Shown here: in pieces, positions 1 through 5,064 of the stretch
Layout of the letters: every line of letters begins with the position of its first letter
How positions within the stretch are numbered: position 1 is the first letter of the stretch
Origin: CAYYHA01 sp964471535
Lineage (GTDB): Bacteria > Myxococcota > Myxococcia > SLRQ01
NCBI GenBank assembly: GCA_964471535.1
Contig: CAYYHA010000250.1
Span: 1 to 6,040, forward strand
Direction: 5' to 3'
Length of the DNA stretch: 6,040 bases
Notes under the pieces: model-generated
What the model was told of the DNA's origin: nothing
Databases searched by the model: none
The model's input: the letters and a program-made list of their open reading frames with translations, nothing else
Translations under genes and position numbers: made by a program

Positions 1-279
<279 letters not shown>

Positions 280-306
280 AATGAAAAAGGTTGAGTCTGC
301 CTGACC

Positions 307-331
307 GTCCCACCCGGCTAAAAGGTGGGAC
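307..331 (-). other. eight-pair leader hairpin just before 16S
   Basis: GTCCCACC (331 to 324) is perfectly complementary to GGTGGGAC (314 to 307), with a nine-base loop. It ends about 28 bases before the mature 16S 5' end. A stable stem here probably helps fold or process the pre-16S leader. It is not followed by a T run on the minus strand, so it is not a terminator. Confidence 0.5.
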
Positions 332-341
332 ATCGAGCATC

Positions 342-359
342 CCCAAAGGAATTTTTGGG
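342..359 (-). other. leader hairpin upstream of 16S
   Basis: CCCAAA (359 to 354) can pair with TTTGGG (347 to 342) across a six-base AATTCC loop. It may form part of the precursor-16S structure or the edge of the processing stem. The function is unknown. Confidence 0.4.
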
Positions 360-390
360 AACACGCATTCTGTCTTTCGAACAGGCTCGC

Positions 391-409
391 TATCCAGTTT
401 TCAAGGAAC
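391..409 (-). promoter_or_regulatory. boxA-like antitermination element 2 (leader of 16S)
   Basis: The minus strand reads GTTCCTTGAAAACTGGATA. The string TTGAAAACTGGATA is strikingly like rRNA leader and spacer sequence of many bacteria (for example the GTTCTTTGAAAACT type of Bacillus rrn operons), which contains boxA. It would lie in transcripts from both P1 and P2, about 85 bases after the P2 start. The likely role is NusB/S10-dependent antitermination of the rrn transcript. Confidence 0.6.
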
Positions 410-421
410 GAAACTCGGTAG

Positions 422-448
422 CCTCGGGGCGCCGGGCGCCTGCCGAGG
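422..448 (-). other. strong leader hairpin ahead of the second boxA (boxB-like)
   Basis: On the minus strand CCTCGG (448 to 443) pairs perfectly with CCGAGG (427 to 422). Inside, after a two-base CA bulge, GGCG pairs with CGCC around a CCCGG loop. This ten-pair stem is the strongest local structure in the leader. It ends 12 bases before the boxA-like element, giving the boxB-then-boxA order of classical rrn leaders. No T run follows, so termination is unlikely. Confidence 0.55.
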
Positions 449-501
449 AGTCTGGCAAATTCATCCAGTGCTTCGAGACGAGTCGTCGAAGCGAAGCGGG
501 G

Positions 502-529
502 AGTTTACTCAGGCTGCGGCGGCTGTCAA
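502..529 (-). promoter_or_regulatory. rRNA promoter P2 (sigma-70 type)
   Basis: A perfect TTGACA (529 to 524) is followed by a 16-base spacer and TAAACT (507 to 502), four matches to TATAAT. A 16-base spacer is typical of rRNA promoters such as E. coli rrnB P1, and the CCCCGC stretch after the -10 box is a GC-rich discriminator of the kind linked to ppGpp control. The start site would be near 495, giving a leader of about 215 bases to mature 16S. Confidence 0.65.
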
Positions 530-546
530 GCCTCCGCACCCGCGCG

Positions 547-562
547 GACCCCGGAAGGGGCC
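547..562 (-). other. GC hairpin between P1 and P2
   Basis: GGCCCC, a TTCC loop and GGGGTC form a six-pair stem with one G-T pair. It lies about 18 bases before the -35 box of P2. No T run follows, so it is not a standard terminator. It could be a pause site in the P1 transcript or simply GC-rich sequence. Confidence 0.3.
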
Positions 563-603
563 GGGGGCCGGGAGAGGGCCAAGGGAGGTATCCGAGCTGT
601 CTC

Positions 604-615
604 CTCTCAAAGAAC
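604..615 (-). promoter_or_regulatory. boxA-like antitermination element 1 (P1 transcript)
   Basis: The minus strand reads GTTCTTTGAGAG, close to the rRNA boxA core (E. coli TGCTCTTTAACA; many other bacteria have TTCTTTGA). In rrn leaders boxA RNA recruits NusB and S10 to make RNA polymerase resistant to Rho. The position, about 55 bases after the P1 start site and before P2, fits this role for transcripts from P1. Its core CGTTCTTTGA differs from the element at 409 by one base. Confidence 0.5.
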
Positions 616-620
616 GGCTG

Positions 621-641
621 GCACGGGGCCAAGACTCGTGC
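621..641 (-). other. small hairpin just before the first boxA-like element
   Basis: GCACG (641 to 637) can pair with CGTGC (625 to 621) across an 11-base loop. It ends five bases before the boxA-like sequence at 615. Stem-then-boxA is the order seen in E. coli rrn leaders. The stem is only five pairs long, so it may be chance in such GC-rich DNA. Confidence 0.3.
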
Positions 642-645
642 GCCG

Positions 646-660
646 GGCGGGCTCCCCGCC
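646..660 (-). other. GC-rich hairpin at the start of the P1 transcript
   Basis: The minus strand reads GGCGGG, a GAG loop, then CCCGCC: six perfect pairs beginning about eight bases after the expected P1 start site. No T run follows, so it is not an intrinsic terminator. Together with the next stem it could play the part of a boxB-like structure ahead of the boxA-like element. Confidence 0.45.
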
Positions 661-674
661 GTCGCGGAGGCGGC

Positions 675-704
675 TTTCTAGGGCATGGGGCGAAGCCGTG
701 TCAA
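675..704 (-). promoter_or_regulatory. rRNA promoter P1 (sigma-70 type)
   Basis: A perfect -35 box TTGACA (704 to 699) is followed by an 18-base spacer and a -10 box TAGAAA (680 to 675), which matches TATAAT at four positions. Transcription would start near 668. The bases after the -10 box are GC-rich (GCCGCC), as in stringently controlled rRNA promoters. An A/T-tract palindrome lies directly upstream. P1 shares the eight-base string GCTTGACA with P2. It begins only 55 bases after the gmk stop codon. Confidence 0.65.
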
Positions 705-706
705 GC

Positions 707-726
707 GCTCTTTTCGAGAAAAGTGC
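707..726 (-). promoter_or_regulatory. imperfect palindrome upstream of rRNA promoter P1
   Basis: The minus strand carries GCACTTTTC, TC, GAAAAGAGC: nine-base arms with one mismatch around a two-base centre. It ends two bases before the -35 box of P1. The inner six bases of each arm (CTTTTC and GAAAAG) match perfectly. The A- and T-rich tracts sit where an UP element would contact the RNA polymerase alpha subunit, and the symmetry would also suit a dimeric regulator. The two roles cannot be told apart from sequence. Confidence 0.4.
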
Positions 727-737
727 ACACGGCGCAC
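719..737 (-). terminator. possible weak intrinsic terminator after gmk
   Basis: About 22 bases after the gmk stop codon the minus strand reads GTGCGC, a CGT loop, then GTGCAC, followed at once by TTTTCT. This is a six-pair stem with one G-U pair and a short T run, so it could act as a weak Rho-independent terminator. The T run is short and is shared with the palindrome that overlaps it, so the reading is uncertain. If it does not terminate, the gmk transcript would run into the rRNA promoters. Confidence 0.35.
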
Positions 738-759
738 GAGCTCGCCTAAGCGGCGGAAA

Positions 760-1398
760 TCAGGAGGATCTCGCCCCCACCTCCTCCCCCCATCGGCGGG
801 AGAGGCGCAGGCGCTCGGCGCGCACGATCGCCAGGAGGTCCTCGAAGGCGTGATCCAGGGCATCGTTGACCACCAGGTAGCGGTAGGTCGCAAGGGCCCG
901 CGCCACCTCCGTCTCGGCGGCCGCGAGCCGCCGCCGCACCGTCTCTTCCGCGTCGGTGCCCCGGCCCCGGAGGCGTCGTTCGAGCTCCTCCCGGCTCGGA
1001 GGGACCACCAGGACGGTCACCGCATCGGGGTGGCTCCGAGCGATCTGTTCGCCCCCCTGCACGTCGATGTCGAAGACCACCACCTTCCCGTGCTCGAGGT
1101 CGTCCCGCACCGCGTGCCAGGCGGTGCCATAGCGGCTGCCATGCACCACCGCCCACTCGAGAAAGGCCCCTTCGGCCACCATCCCCTCGAAGGTCGCCTC
1201 GTCCACGAAGTGGTAATCGCGACCGGACTGCTCGCCCGGCCGCGGGGGCCGCGTCGTGAACGAGACGCTGAACACCGCATCGGGAAGGGCCTCGACCAAG
1301 CGCCGCGCAAGCGTCGTCTTCCCCGCTCCGCTGGGTGCGGAGAGGACCAGCATCAGCCCCGGCAGTGGTTTCTCCACGAGTTCCTTCCAGTCCCGCAT
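760..1398 (-). CDS. gmk: guanylate kinase
   Basis: Guanylate kinase (212 aa, close to the usual 205 or so) phosphorylates GMP to GDP with ATP in the cytoplasm, an essential step toward GTP, dGTP and ppGpp. Visible motifs are the P-loop SAPSGAGKTT (residues 20-29), the GMP-binding segment SVSFTTRPPRPGE (44-56) with GRDYHFV (59-65), FLEWAVVHGSRYGT (79-92), the Walker-B-like VVFDIDVQG (107-115), and the arginine-rich lid near RLRGRGTDAEETVRRRL. All key residues look present. The ATG at 1398 is preferred because GTGAGG, overlapping the yicC stop codon, forms a ribosome binding site at good spacing. Only seven bases separate the two genes, so translational coupling is likely. A downstream ATG (residue 16) would remove the residues just before the P-loop strand. 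The gene usually found next, rpoZ, is absent; an rRNA operon follows instead. Confidence 0.97.
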   Translation of the reverse strand: MRDWKELVEKPLPGLMLVLSAPSGAGKTTLARRLVEALPDAVFSVSFTTRPPRPGEQSGRDYHFVDEATFEGMVAEGAFLEWAVVHGSRYGTAWHAVRDDLEHGKVVVFDIDVQGGEQIARSHPDAVTVLVVPPSREELERRLRGRGTDAEETVRRRLAAAETEVARALATYRYLVVNDALDHAFEDLLAIVRAERLRLSRRWGEEVGARSS

Positions 1399-1405
1399 GC
1401 CCGCC

Positions 1406-2284
1406 TCACTCGAGGTTCTGCACCTGCTCGCGGATCCGCTCCAACTCCGCCTTTACGTCCACCACGGCCCGCGTGATCGCCCCCTCCTGCGACTTGGCGC
1501 CGAGGGTGTTCACCTCGCGGTTCATCTCCTGCACCAGGAAGTCGAGCTTGCGCCCCACCACGCCTCCCCGCTCGAGGAGCGAATCGAACTGTGCGAGGTG
1601 GCTCTCGAGCCGGGCGAGCTCCTCGCTGACATCGGTGCGCTCGGCGAGGATCGCCACCTCGGTGGCAATGCGCCCCGGATCCAGCTCGACCTCGACCTCC
1701 TCCAGCAAGCGGCCGATGCGCTCGACGAGCCGCGCTCGGTGTCGCTCGAGGGCCTCGGGAACCGCCGCGCGGATCGCTGCGAGATACCGGGAGATGCCCT
1801 CGAGACGAGCCGCGAGATCCTGCGCGATCGCCGTCCCCTCCCGCTCCCGCATCTCGAGCACGCCGGCGAGCGCGCGCTCGACGATGGGCTGAAGCTGTGG
1901 CCACAGCGCCTCGGGATCGGGGGCGGGCGCCTCGTCCACCGAGAGCACGCCGGGCAGGCCGCACACGAGATCCCGCAGCCTTCCGTCGTCGCCGATCGCC
2001 TCACCCACGGCCCGGATGCGCTCCGCATAGGCGCGCGCGAGATCGAGGTCGACGGCAACCCGCGTGCCGGTGGCCGCCTGCCGCCTGACGGTGACCTCCA
2101 CCACACCCCGGGTGATCCGCGCCTTCACCTGCGCGACGAGGGGCACCTCGACGCCCACGAGCTCACGGGGCAGCCGGGGCTTCACCTCGCAGAAGCGGTG
2201 GTTGACCGTGCGCACCTCCACGGCGAAGGCCTCGCCGTCCGTCTCGCCGCGGGCGCTGCCGAAACCGGTCATCGAACGGATCAC
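1406..2284 (-). CDS. yicC: YicC family endoribonuclease
   Basis: YicC-family protein. E. coli YicC is reported as an endoribonuclease and as a factor in decay of the small RNA RyhB; family members often sit next to gmk. The N-terminal domain (YicC_N) opens with the diagnostic MIRSMTGFG and continues with EVRTVNHRFCEVKPRLP. A helical middle, rich in Glu, Arg and Leu, follows. The C-terminal DUF1732 region (about residues 240-292) contains GRKLDFLVQEMNREVNTLGAKS and ends in IREQVQNLE, as the family does. I chose the GTG at 2284 (292 aa) because it gives exactly the family N-terminus. A GTG at 2302 would add six residues (MLGSRA) that the family lacks. The gene lies 34 bases after GT9 and seven bases before gmk, so all three are probably one transcript. 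Confidence 0.95.
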   Translation of the reverse strand: MIRSMTGFGSARGETDGEAFAVEVRTVNHRFCEVKPRLPRELVGVEVPLVAQVKARITRGVVEVTVRRQAATGTRVAVDLDLARAYAERIRAVGEAIGDDGRLRDLVCGLPGVLSVDEAPAPDPEALWPQLQPIVERALAGVLEMREREGTAIAQDLAARLEGISRYLAAIRAAVPEALERHRARLVERIGRLLEEVEVELDPGRIATEVAILAERTDVSEELARLESHLAQFDSLLERGGVVGRKLDFLVQEMNREVNTLGAKSQEGAITRAVVDVKAELERIREQVQNLE

Positions 2285-2318
2285 GGCTCGCGACCCTAGC
2301 ACCTCATCCGCGAAGAGG

Positions 2319-3437
2319 TCAGGACCGTCGTCCGTGCCGGGGCCCCGGCCCCGCCCGATCGTGGGCCACCGCCCTCACGAAAGCGGGAATCGCCGCCTCC
2401 ACCCGCGCGCACATCTCCTCGGGGGACGCTGCGACGGGCGTCAGGTCGAGTACGCGGTGGGGGGGATCGGGATGACCCCAGCGCACCGGATCCATGTGGA
2501 GGAAGAGCTGCAGTGTCGGAGCCCCCACCGCCACCGACAGGTGCATGGGCCCGGTGTTGTTGCAGACGGTGAGCCCCGCCGCCGCAAAGAGCGCCGCCAG
2601 GTCGTCGAGCGTCGTTGCAGGCGCGAGCAGCGCGCCGGGCGCCGCCTCCGCCACGAAGCGCGCCAGCCCCTCCTCGCCCGGTCCCCAGGTAACGACGGGG
2701 CGACGCCCCGCCCGCAGCAGCGCCCGGGCCGCCGCCGCGAAGACCTCGGGAGGAACGCGGCGGTAGCCGAGGCGTCCGCCGGGGTTCACCACCGCATGTG
2801 GGGTCTCGCGCACCGCCTCGAGGAGGGCCTCGAGGGCGGGATCGGCGGGGCGGGGCGCCACGCTCATCTGGTAGACGGGCGAGAGCCCATCGAGGGGCGA
2901 GAGGAGGTGCACCCGTTGCAGCACCTCGCGCCGCGTATCGGCGCGCGGGGGCACGGGGTGGGTGTGCAGGGCGCCGGTGGGCCACACCGCCGGGCCCACC
3001 ACCGCCGCATGGGGCCCGGCGAGGCGGGCGACGAGGGCGTGGGTGACCGAGGGCACCGACCAGTTCCCGCAGTCGACCACCACGTCGTACTGCGCCTCGC
3101 GCAGCTGCCGGAAGGCGGGGCACCACGGCCCCCGCCACAGCCCCCGGCGATCGAAGGGGATCACCGCATCGGCGGCAGGATGGCCCTCGAGGATGCGCGC
3201 GGCACGGGGATGCACCAGCACGTGGACGGTGGGCGGCCGGGCGCGGGTGCGGAGCGTGGCGAGCAGTGGGGTGAGGAGGAGGACTTCGCCCACACGGTCG
3301 TCGATGCGTACGAGGAGGATGCGTCCTGCCGCCCGCAGCCGCGCCTCGGCGTTCCGCCGTCGCCACGGCCGCCACAGGAGGGGCGCCGCCACGAGGGCGA
3401 GGAGATACTTTCCGAGTTGCTCCAGCTTTTTGAGCAC
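2319..3437 (-). CDS. glycosyltransferase family 9 (heptosyltransferase-like) protein
   Basis: A 372-residue GT9 protein of the ADP-heptose:LPS heptosyltransferase type (WaaC, WaaF, WaaQ relatives), which add heptose to LPS inner core at the cytoplasmic face of the inner membrane. The acceptor domain starts with RILLVRIDDRVGEVLLLTPLLATLR (residues 39-63). The donor domain has VNPGGRLGYRRVPPEVF, then CNNTGPMHLSVAVGAPTLQLF (from residue 292), the usual nucleotide-sugar site. The first 28 residues form a basic, leucine-rich helix that could dock on the membrane. Where E. coli WaaC has catalytic Asp13 (GDVL), this protein has Glu51 (GEVL), and Asn-Asn-Thr-Gly replaces the commoner Asp-Ser/Thr-Gly. 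The start is GTG at 3437, with AGGGA seven bases upstream. Acceptor and exact sugar cannot be told; nearby rfaE1 and rfaE2 favour heptose. Confidence 0.88.
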   Translation of the reverse strand: MLKKLEQLGKYLLALVAAPLLWRPWRRRNAEARLRAAGRILLVRIDDRVGEVLLLTPLLATLRTRARPPTVHVLVHPRAARILEGHPAADAVIPFDRRGLWRGPWCPAFRQLREAQYDVVVDCGNWSVPSVTHALVARLAGPHAAVVGPAVWPTGALHTHPVPPRADTRREVLQRVHLLSPLDGLSPVYQMSVAPRPADPALEALLEAVRETPHAVVNPGGRLGYRRVPPEVFAAAARALLRAGRRPVVTWGPGEEGLARFVAEAAPGALLAPATTLDDLAALFAAAGLTVCNNTGPMHLSVAVGAPTLQLFLHMDPVRWGHPDPPHRVLDLTPVAASPEEMCARVEAAIPAFVRAVAHDRAGPGPRHGRRS

Positions 3438-3467
3438 GGTGCTTCCCTGTAGCCTCTGCGCACCCCG
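3438..3467. promoter_or_regulatory. 30-base divergent intergenic gap between GT9 and GT4
   Basis: Only 30 bases separate the two divergent start codons, too little for two complete promoters. Any promoter for GT4 must overlap the first codons of GT9, and the reverse. On the minus strand ACAGGGA serves GT9 as a ribosome binding site. On the plus strand there is no purine-rich site before the GT4 ATG. I found no convincing -35/-10 pair here. Confidence 0.4.
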
Positions 3468-4613
3468 ATGGGCCAGACCATTCTCAAAGTCATCGACGCC
3501 TGGAAGTGGTTCGCCGAGGCCGAGCAGATGTTCGTCGCCTCACAGGCCCTCGCTCGACGCGGCCACCGCGTGGTGATCGCCTGCCAGCCCGAATCGCCGG
3601 CGGCGGAGCGCGCGCGCGAGGCGGGGCTCGAGGTCGAGGCCCTGCCCGGCCTGCGCCGCCCGCGCCTACCCACCACGCCAGCGGCCAACGCCCTGCGCCT
3701 CGCACGCATCCTGGACCGGCTGCGCCCCGAGATCCTCCATGCCTACCGCTCGCCTCCACACGTCCTCGCGGCGCTCGCCCGGCGCCTCGCCCGGCGGGCG
3801 CGCCCGGCCCTGCTGCGCACCCGCGCCGGGGCGCAGCGAATTCGGCGCGGTCCCGTGAACCGCGCGCTCTACGATCGCCTGACCGATGCGATCCTCGTCA
3901 GCTCGGAAGCGGTGGCGAGGGACCTCCTCGCCGCGGGGCTCCGGCCGGAGAAGATCGTTCATGTGCCGCCGGCGGTGGATCCGGCGCCCCTCACCGAAGG
4001 GGACGCAGCGGCCCTCCGGCGGGCGTGGGGGGTCCCTCCTGGTGTCCCGGTCCTGGGCGTCCTCGGCCGTCTCGCCGCGGTGAAGGGCCACGACGTGGTG
4101 GTCCGGGCCGCCGCCCGGCTCCTCGACCGCCACCCCGACCTGCACGTGGTCTTCGTCGGGCCGCCCGCAGGCGCGAAGGACGCACCGCCCCGCTTCGAAG
4201 CGCTGCCCGAGCGGGCCCGGCTGGGCGGGCGCCTCCTCGTCCCGGGTGCCGTCGCCCACCCGGGGGCGGCGCTGCGGGCCTTCGACGTGGTGACGATCGC
4301 CTCGGTCGGCTCCGAGGTGATCTCTCGCGTGCTCCTCGAGTCGATGTGGCTCGGCCGTCCCGTCGTCGCGAGCACGGTGGGCGTGATCCCGGAGATCGCC
4401 GAACACGAGGCGAGCGCGCTGCTGGTGCCGCCCGGTGACGCCGAGGCGCTCGCCCGCGCCGTCGACCGGCTCCTCTCCCAACCGGAGCTCGGCCGACAGC
4501 TGGGGACACGGGCCCACGCGGTGGTGGCCGAGCGCCACCTGCCCGAGCACCTCGCCGACCGCCTCGAAGCCGTCTATGCGGAGGTCAGCGCCGCGACTTC
4601 AGGGCCGCGATGA
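3468..4613 (+). CDS. glycosyltransferase family 4 protein
   Basis: A 381-residue GT-B fold glycosyltransferase of family GT4, which transfers sugar from a nucleotide donor with retention. The acceptor domain begins ILKVIDAWKWFAEAEQMFVASQALARRGHRV, the normal family opening. The linker carries ILVSSEAVARDLL and KIVHVPPAVD. The donor domain has VLGVLGRLAAVKGHDVVVRAA, then SEVISRVLLESMWLGRPVVAS with the E-x7-E pair (Glu283 and Glu291) that holds the donor, and VIPEIAEHEASALLVPPGD. It has no signal peptide or membrane segment, so it is probably cytoplasmic. ATG at 3468 is the first possible start after an in-frame TAG at 3450, but no ribosome binding site is visible, so it may be leaderless. It is the only plus-strand gene here and overlaps the 3' end of rfaE2 by 29 bases. 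Neighbours suggest LPS core or another surface glycan; substrate unknown. Confidence 0.9.
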   Translation: MGQTILKVIDAWKWFAEAEQMFVASQALARRGHRVVIACQPESPAAERAREAGLEVEALPGLRRPRLPTTPAANALRLARILDRLRPEILHAYRSPPHVLAALARRLARRARPALLRTRAGAQRIRRGPVNRALYDRLTDAILVSSEAVARDLLAAGLRPEKIVHVPPAVDPAPLTEGDAAALRRAWGVPPGVPVLGVLGRLAAVKGHDVVVRAAARLLDRHPDLHVVFVGPPAGAKDAPPRFEALPERARLGGRLLVPGAVAHPGAALRAFDVVTIASVGSEVISRVLLESMWLGRPVVASTVGVIPEIAEHEASALLVPPGDAEALARAVDRLLSQPELGRQLGTRAHAVVAERHLPEHLADRLEAVYAEVSAATSGPR

Positions 4614-5064
4614 GATCGGTGGTGGAGTGGTCCTTTGGATCCCCGGTGATCGCCGTGCGCCCCCCATAGGCGCGCACCGCATCCCGCTCGGGCACGGTCT
4701 CGGGTGCGTAGTCCGTCCCCTTTGCATGCACCTCCGGGCGCAGCGCCTCGATCACCGGCACCACGTCGGGCGTTTCGAAGATGAGGACGTGATCGACGCA
4801 GGCGAGGCCCGCGACGAGCTCCGCGCGCTCCGCCTCGGGGACGATGGGGCGCGAGGGGCCCTTCGCCGCCCGCACCGAGGCATCGCTGTTGACCGCCACC
4901 ACCAGCACGTCTCCTTCCGCCTTCGCACCCTCGAGGTAGCGCAGGTGGCCCACGTGCAGCAGGTCGAAGGCACCGTTGGCGAGGACGATGGTCGCACCCC
5001 CTGCCCGCGCGGCGGCACAGCGGGCCACGATGGTTTCCAAATCGGCGATCTTTTCGCGGCTCAT
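4585..5064 (-). CDS. rfaE2: D-glycero-beta-D-manno-heptose 1-phosphate adenylyltransferase
   Basis: This 159-residue protein equals the C-terminal domain of E. coli HldE. It joins ATP and heptose 1-phosphate to make ADP-D-glycero-beta-D-manno-heptose, the LPS core precursor. It has the cytidylyltransferase-like signature: IVLANGAFDLLHVGHLRYLEGAK with HVGH at 37-40, VVAVNSDASVRAAKGPSRPIVPEAERAELVAGL, then VHAKGTDYAPETVPERDAVRAYGG, and STTDLI (147-152) as the second nucleotide-binding motif. NGAFD replaces the usual NGCFD. The ATG at 5064 overlaps the rfaE1 stop codon as ATGA, so translation is probably coupled. The reading frame stays open far upstream, but that part is only rfaE1 in another frame. 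The 3' end overlaps the convergent GT4 gene by 29 bases. Confidence 0.96.
   Translation of the reverse strand: MSREKIADLETIVARCAAARAGGATIVLANGAFDLLHVGHLRYLEGAKAEGDVLVVAVNSDASVRAAKGPSRPIVPEAERAELVAGLACVDHVLIFETPDVVPVIEALRPEVHAKGTDYAPETVPERDAVRAYGGRTAITGDPKDHSTTDLIAALKSRR

Larger units (their letters stand above)
280..759 (-). other. rRNA operon promoter and leader region, no protein gene
   Basis: This stretch of about 480 bases between the gmk stop codon and the mature 16S 5' end contains no believable protein gene. Open frames in it have proline-, arginine- and glycine-rich translations and match no family I know. What it holds, in transcription order, is a weak terminator-like hairpin, an imperfect palindrome, promoter P1, hairpins and a boxA-like element, then promoter P2, another hairpin, a second boxA-like element, and two leader hairpins just before 16S. 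Each is listed separately. The layout resembles the tandem-promoter rrn control regions of proteobacteria. The 5' strand of the long 16S processing stem should also be here, but its partner lies outside the window. Confidence 0.8.

Noticed and set aside
291..749. Plus- and minus-strand open frames within the rRNA leader
   Set aside because: They overlap rRNA promoters, boxA-like elements and leader hairpins, have low-complexity Pro/Arg/Gly translations, and match no family I recognise.
280..759. tRNA gene or riboswitch in the leader
   Set aside because: No cloverleaf, T-loop motif (GGTTCGAATCC type) or recognisable riboswitch core was found. The hairpins fit rRNA leader structure better.
685..1476. 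A 263-codon plus-strand open frame across gmk and promoter P1
   Set aside because: It is antisense to gmk and crosses the rRNA promoter region; composition is typical of a shadow frame and no motif is visible.
1256..2299. A 347-codon plus-strand open frame antisense to yicC and part of gmk
   Set aside because: No family resemblance, and both minus-strand genes show clear conserved motifs throughout, so this is a shadow frame.
2064..3452. A 462-codon plus-strand open frame antisense to GT9 and the start of yicC
   Set aside because: The translation is rich in Arg, Gly, Pro and His with no recognisable domain. It mirrors a well-supported GT9 gene in very GC-rich DNA where antisense frames stay open by chance.
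3380..3467. Promoter for GT4 inside the GT9 5' end (TTGCTC or TTGAGC as -35 box)
   Set aside because: No acceptable -10 box lies at 16-18 bases from either candidate, so I could not support a site.
5061..5064. Possibility that rfaE1 and rfaE2 are one hldE gene broken by a frameshift
   Set aside because: A clean ATGA stop-start overlap and complete domain ends on both sides point to two genuine genes, as is common outside the Enterobacteria.
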